Below, one piece after another: positions 53,637 through 64,000 of a stretch of DNA of 64,000 bases. A model generated the notes under the pieces. The model searched no databases and was not told where the DNA came from. It worked only from the letters and a program-made list of their open reading frames with translations. Position numbers and translations under genes: made by a program. This DNA is from Streptomyces sp. NBC_00224. Its GTDB lineage: Bacteria > Actinomycetota > Actinomycetes > Streptomycetales > Streptomycetaceae. Each line of letters opens with the position of its first letter. Position 1 is the first letter of the stretch. The stretch lies in NCBI RefSeq assembly GCF_041435195.1, contig NZ_CP108106.1, forward strand, positions 6,115,501 to 6,179,500. Direction: 5' to 3'.

Positions 53637-54071
53637 ATGCCGTCCAACGACGCCCGCACCCTCCTTCGGACCGCCGTACCCACTGCTGCCGCCGGCGTCA
53701 TCGCCGTCGCGGTCAGCGCCGGGATCGCGGGCGGCAAGGGGGCCATCGGCGCCGCCATTGCGACGGTCGTGGTCGTCTGCTTCATGGGTATCGGGCTGCT
53801 CGTCCTGGAACGCACGGCCAAGACCCTGCCCCACCTGTTTCAGGCCATGGGGCTGATGCTGTACACGGCTCAGTTGCTGTTGCTCTTCATCTTCGTCGCG
53901 GTCTTCAAGGACACGACGCTGTTCAACCCCAAGGCATTCGCCGCCACACTCGTCGCGCTGACCCTCGTCTGGATCGGCATGCAGGCACGTGCGCACATGA
54001 AGGCCAAGATCCTTTACGTCGAGCCGGATTCGGAGGGTCAGAAGCCCACGAAATCCGGGTCTTCGTCGTGA
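53637..54071 (+). CDS. atpI: AtpI-like membrane protein at the head of the ATP synthase operon
   Basis: 144 residues with four hydrophobic helices (e.g. AGVIAVAVSAGIAGG, IATVVVVCFMGIGLLVL, LMLYTAQLLLLFIFVAV, LVALTLVWIGMQA). Position matches atpI, which aids c-ring assembly or Mg2+ uptake. Sequence similarity within AtpI is low, so the name rests mostly on position. Confidence 0.75.
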   Translation: MPSNDARTLLRTAVPTAAAGVIAVAVSAGIAGGKGAIGAAIATVVVVCFMGIGLLVLERTAKTLPHLFQAMGLMLYTAQLLLLFIFVAVFKDTTLFNPKAFAATLVALTLVWIGMQARAHMKAKILYVEPDSEGQKPTKSGSSS

Positions 54072-54296
54072 AAGGTAGGGGCGGAATAAATGCGAGTTCG
54101 AGACCCTGCTATCGTCCGGTGCCAACTGCGGCACTGCGGGCGCGGGCATCTGAGCTGACGCCTGCTCGAACGCGAGGCTTGATGCCCGACCGCCGCCCCA
54201 TCATCCGTAACACCAGTCCAGTGCCGAACCGCGGCTGTGCGCCGCGCCGACACAACGAGGTTGCCGTACCTATGCGCCACGCTGAAGGAGCCCGCG

Positions 54297-55425
<1,129 letters not shown>

Positions 55426-55468
55426 GACGAACGACGACGACTAGACCGATCCGACGAAAGGCACTGAT

Positions 55469-56023
55469 GTGAACCTCACCATGGTTCAGCTGGCGGCCGA
55501 GGGCAAGGAAAACCCCCTCGTTCCGCCGTGGCCTGAGCTGGTCATCGGCCTGATCGCCTTCGTCATCGTCTTCGGCTTCCTCGCCAAGAAGCTCCTCCCG
55601 AACATCAACAAGGTTCTGGACGAGCGGCGCGAGGCCATCGAGGGCGGTATCGAGAAGGCCGAGGCCGCGCAGACCGAGGCTCAGAGCGTGCTGGAGCAGT
55701 ACAAGGCCCAGCTCGCCGAGGCCCGCCACGAGGCTGCCCGCCTGCGCCAGGAGGCGACCGAGCAGGGCACCGTGCTCATCCAGGAGATGAGGGCGGAAGG
55801 CCAGCGGCAGCGTGAGGAGATCATCGCTGCCGGCCACGCCCAGATCGAGGCCGACCGCAAGGCCGCGGCGCACGCGCTCCGCCAGGACGTGGGCAAGCTC
55901 GCCACCGACCTGGCCGGCAAGCTCGTCGGCGAGTCCCTTGAGGACCACGCCCGGCAGAGCCGCACCATCGACCGCTTCCTCGAAGGTCTTGAGGACGCTT
56001 CGAAGGCCGAGGCCACGCGATGA
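55469..56023 (+). CDS. atpF: ATP synthase subunit b
   Basis: 184 residues from GTG with GAAAGG upstream. One N-terminal helix (LVIGLIAFVIVFGFLAKKLL), then a long charged coiled coil (EKAEAAQTEAQSVLEQYKAQ onward) forming the stator. Overlaps atpH by 4 bases (ATGA). Confidence 0.95.
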   Translation: MNLTMVQLAAEGKENPLVPPWPELVIGLIAFVIVFGFLAKKLLPNINKVLDERREAIEGGIEKAEAAQTEAQSVLEQYKAQLAEARHEAARLRQEATEQGTVLIQEMRAEGQRQREEIIAAGHAQIEADRKAAAHALRQDVGKLATDLAGKLVGESLEDHARQSRTIDRFLEGLEDASKAEATR

Positions 56024-56835
56024 ACGGAGCGAGCCGCGAGGCACTGGCTGCCGCGCGCGAGCGTCTTGACGCGCTGATGGACAACACGTCCGTCGACGCG
56101 GCGAAGCTCGCCGGGGAGCTGGCGGCCGTCACCGCGCTGCTCGACCGCGAGGTGTCGCTGCGTCGGGTCCTCACCGACCCGTCGCAGCCCGCCGAGGCCA
56201 AGGCCGAGCTGGCCGGGCGCCTCCTCGGCGGCCAGGTCGGCGGCGAGAGTGCCGACCTGGTGAGCGGCATGGTCCGCTCCCGCTGGTCGCAGTCGCGCGA
56301 CCTGGTGGACGCGCTGGAGGAGCTGGCGAACACCGCCGACCTCACCGCGGCGCAGAAGGCCGGCGCGCTGGACGGCGTGGAGGACGAGCTGTTCCGGTTC
56401 GGCCGGATCGTCTCCTCCAGCACCGACCTGCGCTCCGCGCTGACCAACCGCGCCGCCACCACGGCCGCCAAGGGCGAGCTGCTGCGCAGCCTGCTCGGCG
56501 GCAAGGCCGACGCGGCCACCGAGCGTCTCATCACGCGTCTGGTGACCAAGCCGCGTGGACGTAGCCTGGAAGCGGGACTCGACTCCCTCTCCAAGCTCGC
56601 CGCGGAGCGCCGGGACCGCATGGTCGCCGTGGTCACCTCGGCGGTGCCGCTGACCGACGTACAGAAGCAGCGCCTCGGCGCCGCTCTGGCGAAGGTGTAC
56701 GGCCGCCAGATGCACCTGAACCTGGACGTGGACCCGACGGTCCTCGGCGGGATCTCGGTGCGGGTGGGCGACGAGGTCATCGACGGCACGATCGTGCAGC
56801 GTCTCGACGAGGCGAGCCGGCGACTGGCCGGCTGA
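56020..56835 (+). CDS. atpH: ATP synthase subunit delta
   Basis: 271 residues, longer than the 177-residue E. coli delta because of the duplicated N-terminal helical part usual in actinobacteria. The conserved C-terminal end [20 protein letters not shown] (about 238-257) is diagnostic. Links the b stator to the alpha3beta3 head. Confidence 0.94.
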   Translation: MNGASREALAAARERLDALMDNTSVDAAKLAGELAAVTALLDREVSLRRVLTDPSQPAEAKAELAGRLLGGQVGGESADLVSGMVRSRWSQSRDLVDALEELANTADLTAAQKAGALDGVEDELFRFGRIVSSSTDLRSALTNRAATTAAKGELLRSLLGGKADAATERLITRLVTKPRGRSLEAGLDSLSKLAAERRDRMVAVVTSAVPLTDVQKQRLGAALAKVYGRQMHLNLDVDPTVLGGISVRVGDEVIDGTIVQRLDEASRRLAG

Positions 56836-56912
56836 CCTGCCTCGGCAGCGTCACCAATTACACAAGGCATCACAGCGGCCCGGTTGGGCCGTGCAGAACT
56901 TGCAGAAGATTC

Positions 56913-56929
56913 CTGGGGGTCGCCCCCAG
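56913..56929 (+). repeat. Short GC hairpin between atpH and atpA
   Basis: CTGGGGG-TCG-CCCCCAG, a 7-bp stem in the 140-base atpH-atpA gap, of the same kind as the sequence at the prmC start. May stabilise or segment the operon mRNA. Confidence 0.5.
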
Positions 56930-56975
56930 ACCCCCTAAGAAGCTTCAGGCCCAACAAGGAGAGCAGGGAACCCAG

Positions 56976-58571
56976 ATGGCGGAGCTCACGATCCGGCCGG
57001 AGGAGATCCGGGACGCACTGGAGAACTTCGTCCAGTCGTACCAGCCGGACGCGGCCTCGCGCGAGGAGGTCGGTACGGTCAGCGTTGCCGGCGACGGCAT
57101 CGCGAAGGTGGAGGGCCTGCCCTCCGCCATGGCGAACGAGCTGCTGAAGTTCGAGGACGGCACCCTCGGTCTCGCCCTCAACCTTGAGGAGCGCGAGATC
57201 GGTGCGATCGTCCTCGGCGAGTTCAGCGGTATCGAGGAGGGCCAGCCGGTGCAGCGCACCGGTGAGGTCCTCTCCGTAGGCGTCGGCGAGGGCTACCTCG
57301 GCCGCGTCGTCGACCCGCTCGGCAACCCGATCGACGGTCTCGGCGAGATCGCGACCGAAGGCCGCCGCGCCCTTGAGCTGCAGGCCCCGGGCGTCATGGT
57401 CCGTAAGTCGGTGCACGAGCCGATGCAGACCGGCTACAAGGCCGTCGACGCGATGGTGCCGATCGGCCGTGGCCAGCGTCAGCTGATCATTGGTGACCGT
57501 CAGACCGGCAAGACCGCGCTGGCCGTCGACACCATCATCAACCAGCGCGACAACTGGCGCTCGGGCGACGTGAACAAGCAGGTCCGCTGCATCTACGTCG
57601 CCATCGGCCAGAAGGGCTCGACCATCGCGTCCGTTCGCGGCGCCCTGGAAGAGGCCGGCGCGCTCGAATACACGACGATCGTCGCCGCCCCGGCGTCCGA
57701 CCCGGCCGGCTTCAAGTACCTGGCGCCGTACACCGGTTCCGCCATCGGCCAGCACTGGATGTACGCCGGCAAGCACGTCCTGATCATCTTCGACGACCTG
57801 TCGAAGCAGGCCGACGCCTACCGCGCCGTGTCGCTGCTGCTGCGCCGCCCGCCGGGCCGCGAGGCCTACCCGGGCGACGTCTTCTACCTGCACTCGCGTC
57901 TGCTGGAGCGCTGCGCCAAGCTCTCCGACGAGATGGGTGCCGGTTCGATGACCGGTCTGCCGATCGTCGAGACCAAGGCGAACGACGTGTCGGCGTTCAT
58001 CCCGACCAACGTCATCTCCATCACCGACGGCCAGTGCTTCCTGGAGTCCGACCTGTTCAACGCGGGCCAGCGCCCGGCGCTGAACGTCGGTATCTCGGTC
58101 TCCCGCGTCGGTGGTTCCGCCCAGCACAAGGCCATGAAGCAGGTTTCCGGCCGACTGCGCGTGGACCTCGCCCAGTACCGCGAGCTGGAGGCGTTCGCCG
58201 CCTTCGGTTCCGACCTGGACGCCGCGTCGAAGAACTCGCTGGAGCGCGGCAAGCGCATGGTCGAGCTGCTGAAGCAGGGCCAGTACCAGCCGATGCCCGT
58301 CGAGGAGCAGGTCGTCTCCGTCTGGGCCGGCACCACCGGCAAGATGGACGACGTCCCGGTCAACGACATCCGTCGCTTCGAGTCGGAGCTGCTGGAGCAC
58401 CTGCGCCGTGAGCGCAAGGAGCTCCTCACCTCGATCGCCGAGGGCGGCAAGATGTCGGACGACACCCTGACGTCGATCGCGGACGCCATCGCGGCCTTCA
58501 AGCAGCAGTTCGAGACCTCGGACGGCAAGCTCCTGGGCGAGGACGCGCCGGCCGTCAACGTCTCCAAGTGA
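56976..58571 (+). CDS. atpA: ATP synthase subunit alpha
   Basis: 531 residues. Walker [15 protein letters not shown] (about 171-184); Walker [12 protein letters not shown] (about 268-278); alpha signature [20 protein letters not shown] (about 293-312). Regulatory non-catalytic nucleotide sites. ATG preceded by AAGGAGAGCAGG. Confidence 0.97.
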   Translation: MAELTIRPEEIRDALENFVQSYQPDAASREEVGTVSVAGDGIAKVEGLPSAMANELLKFEDGTLGLALNLEEREIGAIVLGEFSGIEEGQPVQRTGEVLSVGVGEGYLGRVVDPLGNPIDGLGEIATEGRRALELQAPGVMVRKSVHEPMQTGYKAVDAMVPIGRGQRQLIIGDRQTGKTALAVDTIINQRDNWRSGDVNKQVRCIYVAIGQKGSTIASVRGALEEAGALEYTTIVAAPASDPAGFKYLAPYTGSAIGQHWMYAGKHVLIIFDDLSKQADAYRAVSLLLRRPPGREAYPGDVFYLHSRLLERCAKLSDEMGAGSMTGLPIVETKANDVSAFIPTNVISITDGQCFLESDLFNAGQRPALNVGISVSRVGGSAQHKAMKQVSGRLRVDLAQYRELEAFAAFGSDLDAASKNSLERGKRMVELLKQGQYQPMPVEEQVVSVWAGTTGKMDDVPVNDIRRFESELLEHLRRERKELLTSIAEGGKMSDDTLTSIADAIAAFKQQFETSDGKLLGEDAPAVNVSK

Positions 58572-58591
58572 CGACGGAAGGGACCTGACTC

Positions 58592-60951
<2,360 letters not shown>

Positions 60952-60973
60952 CCCGAGCCGGTTTTGTGACGAC

Positions 60974-61000
60974 GAGGGGGCGGGTGCGTCCCGCCCCCTC
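60974..61000 (+). terminator. Hairpin between atpD and atpC
   Basis: GAGGGGGCGGG (60974-60984) and CCCGCCCCCTC (60990-61000) form an 11-bp stem with loop TGCGT. Within an operon it may attenuate atpC or set mRNA stability, giving the lower epsilon stoichiometry. Confidence 0.65.
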
Positions 61001-61069
61001 TCTCACGCCCACTAGACTTTGACCCAACACCCGGCAGCAACCGCCGGGTGGTGACCCGAGGAGCCCACC

Positions 61070-61444
61070 TTGGCTGCTGAGCTGCACGTCGAGCTCGTCG
61101 CCGCGGACCGCAGTGTCTGGTCCGGCGAGGCCACCCTGGTCGTCGCGCGCACCACGTCCGGCGACATCGGCGTCATGCCCGGTCACCAGCCGCTCCTCGG
61201 AGTGCTGGAGTCCGGTCCGGTGACCATCCGTACGACCGAGGGCAGCACCGTCGTCGCCGCTGTGCACGGCGGGTTCATCTCGTTCGCGGACAACAAGCTC
61301 TCCATGCTCGCGGAGATCGCGGAGCTCGCGGACGAGATCGACGTCCAGCGTGCCGAGCGGGCGCTGGAGAGCGCCAAGTCGGTCGAGGACGGCGCCGCCG
61401 AGCGTCGCGCCGAGGTCCGGCTGCGTACGGTGTCGGTGCGCTAG
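61070..61444 (+). CDS. atpC: ATP synthase subunit epsilon
   Basis: 124 residues from TTG with CGAGGAGC upstream. The beta-sandwich part contains [19 protein letters not shown] (about 34-52) typical of epsilon, followed by a short helical hairpin. Inhibits ATP hydrolysis and couples rotor to head. Confidence 0.94.
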   Translation: MAAELHVELVAADRSVWSGEATLVVARTTSGDIGVMPGHQPLLGVLESGPVTIRTTEGSTVVAAVHGGFISFADNKLSMLAEIAELADEIDVQRAERALESAKSVEDGAAERRAEVRLRTVSVR

Positions 61445-61465
61445 CACCCCGCCGAAGAGTTTTGC

Positions 61466-61517
61466 CCTCAGCCGCGGTCACGGGTCTGGAATTTTCCGGA
61501 CCCGGCCGCGGCTGAGG
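61466..61517 (+). terminator. Terminator of the ATP synthase operon
   Basis: CCTCAGCCGCGG (61466-61477) pairs perfectly with CCGCGGCTGAGG (61506-61517); inside, CGGGTC pairs with GACCCG and GGAA with TTCC, making a long hairpin 21 bases after the atpC stop. Confidence 0.8.
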
Positions 61518-61581
61518 CGATGCAGGCACAAGAGACCGGGGCGAACCCCCGGCCCCGAATGGAGCGAGGAGGTCGGTGTAG

Positions 61582-62028
61582 ATGACCCTCGTTCTGCTTG
61601 TGGGCGGCCTGGTCGTCGCGCTGGTACTGGCGGGACTCTTCGTCTTCGGTCTGCGCCGACGGCTGATCCAGCGTTCCGGCGGGACCTTCGACTGCAGTCT
61701 GCGCTGGGACGTGCCCGAGGGCGGCGACCCCAACGGCAAGGGCTGGGTGTACGGAGTCGCGCGGTACAGCGGTGACCGGATCGAGTGGTTCCGCGTCTTC
61801 TCGTACGCGCCCCGGCCGCGGCGGCTCCTGGAGCGCTCCGCGATCGAGGTCGTGGCGCGCCGCAAGCCGGCGGGCGAGGAGGAGCTGGCGCTGCTGTCCG
61901 ACGCGATCGTGCTCGGCTGTACGCACCGGGGCGTCCGCCTGGAGCTGGCGATGAGCGAGGACGCGCTGACGGGTTTCCTGGCGTGGCTGGAGGCGGCGCC
62001 GCCGGGACAGCGTGTGAACGTGGCGTAG
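61582..62028 (+). CDS. DUF2550 membrane-anchored protein
   Basis: 148 residues: one N-terminal membrane helix (LVLLVGGLVVALVLAGLFVF), an Arg cluster, then a soluble domain with FDCSLRW, GVARYSGDRIEWFRVFSYAP and LAMSEDALTGFLAWLEAAPP. Matches actinobacterial DUF2550, found after atpC in this group. Function unknown. Confidence 0.88.
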   Translation: MTLVLLVGGLVVALVLAGLFVFGLRRRLIQRSGGTFDCSLRWDVPEGGDPNGKGWVYGVARYSGDRIEWFRVFSYAPRPRRLLERSAIEVVARRKPAGEEELALLSDAIVLGCTHRGVRLELAMSEDALTGFLAWLEAAPPGQRVNVA

Positions 62029-62056
62029 TTCTTCCCCACCCCGCCCCTAGGGGGTG

Positions 62057-62083
62057 GGGGCGCGGGGAACTGCGCGACCAGCC
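62057..62083. repeat. Copy of the dispersed GCGGGGAACTGCGCGACC repeat
   Basis: The 27 bases match the inner inverted-repeat arms at 1126-1156 and 1219-1249. It lies between convergent genes (DUF2550 and chitinase), as at the first locus, supporting a terminator role. Confidence 0.7.
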
Positions 62084-62159
62084 CCCACCGGCCCGCAGGC
62101 GAAGGGTGACACCGGGGGACGGGGACGGGCCGCCCGCCCGGTGCCGTACCAGGAGCGGG

Positions 62160-64000
<1,841 letters not shown>

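Overview
The window is a piece of a high-GC actinobacterial chromosome, almost certainly Streptomyces. Evidence: strong G/C bias in third codon positions, many GTG/TTG starts, and a gene order rpmE-prfA-prmC-tsaC-PTP-glyA-wecA-atpIBEFHAGDC-DUF2550-chitinase preceded by lysA-hom-thrC-thrB-rho that follows the S. coelicolor SCO5353-SCO5376 order as I remember it. A Ku/LigD cluster sits upstream, as it does around SCO5308-5309.

Layout. 1-10.1 kb: a zinc-ribbon protein start, a NERD-like protein, the split NHEJ set (ligase domain, polymerase domain, Ku), an MFS exporter, a cupin, a FAD monooxygenase with an AhpD-like partner, and several inverted-repeat elements between genes. 10.3-15.8 kb: a kdpFABC potassium-uptake operon followed directly by kdpE, with no kdpD sensor kinase; a 15-codon reading frame occupies its place. 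15.8-21.2 kb: a 24-residue bL37-type ribosomal protein behind a 10-bp phased repeat, a cytosine-deaminase-like protein, a secreted serine hydrolase, an ATP-binding regulator pair, and a divergent NUDIX/GntR pair.

21.2-35.7 kb: an integrative and conjugative element of the pSAM2/AICE type inserted at tRNA-Arg(CCG). A 22-bp direct repeat marks both ends (21198-21219 and 35698-35719). The right half holds the classic set: GntR repressor with twin operators, SCO3933-type protein, FtsK/TraB translocase, small Spd-like proteins, RepSA initiator, excisionase and tyrosine integrase. The left half holds accessory genes: a phosphotransferase, a TTA-containing XRE/TPR regulator, a prim-pol-like protein and two tandem paralogues. 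In the middle lies an AT-richer, TTA-codon-bearing three-gene cassette on the minus strand (ParB-like protein, D12-class adenine methyltransferase, HEPN-motif protein). Convergent to it is a small structured RNA whose 3' part is a circularly permuted tRNA core: T-arm before D-arm, no acceptor stem, closed by the anticodon helix. This RNA plus cassette is the most novel part of the window.

35.9-64 kb: core chromosome. A response regulator, an arginyl-tRNA-synthetase relative lacking the catalytic core, the aspartate-family amino acid genes (lysA, hom, thrC, thrB), rho, an LCP glycopolymer ligase, rpmE-prfA-prmC (translation), tsaC (tRNA t6A), a phosphatase-like protein that lacks the nucleophilic cysteine, glyA, the lipid-linked GlcNAc-1-phosphate transferase, the complete ATP synthase operon and a GH18 chitinase cut by the window end. 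rpmE and rho both carry SigR-type promoter matches.
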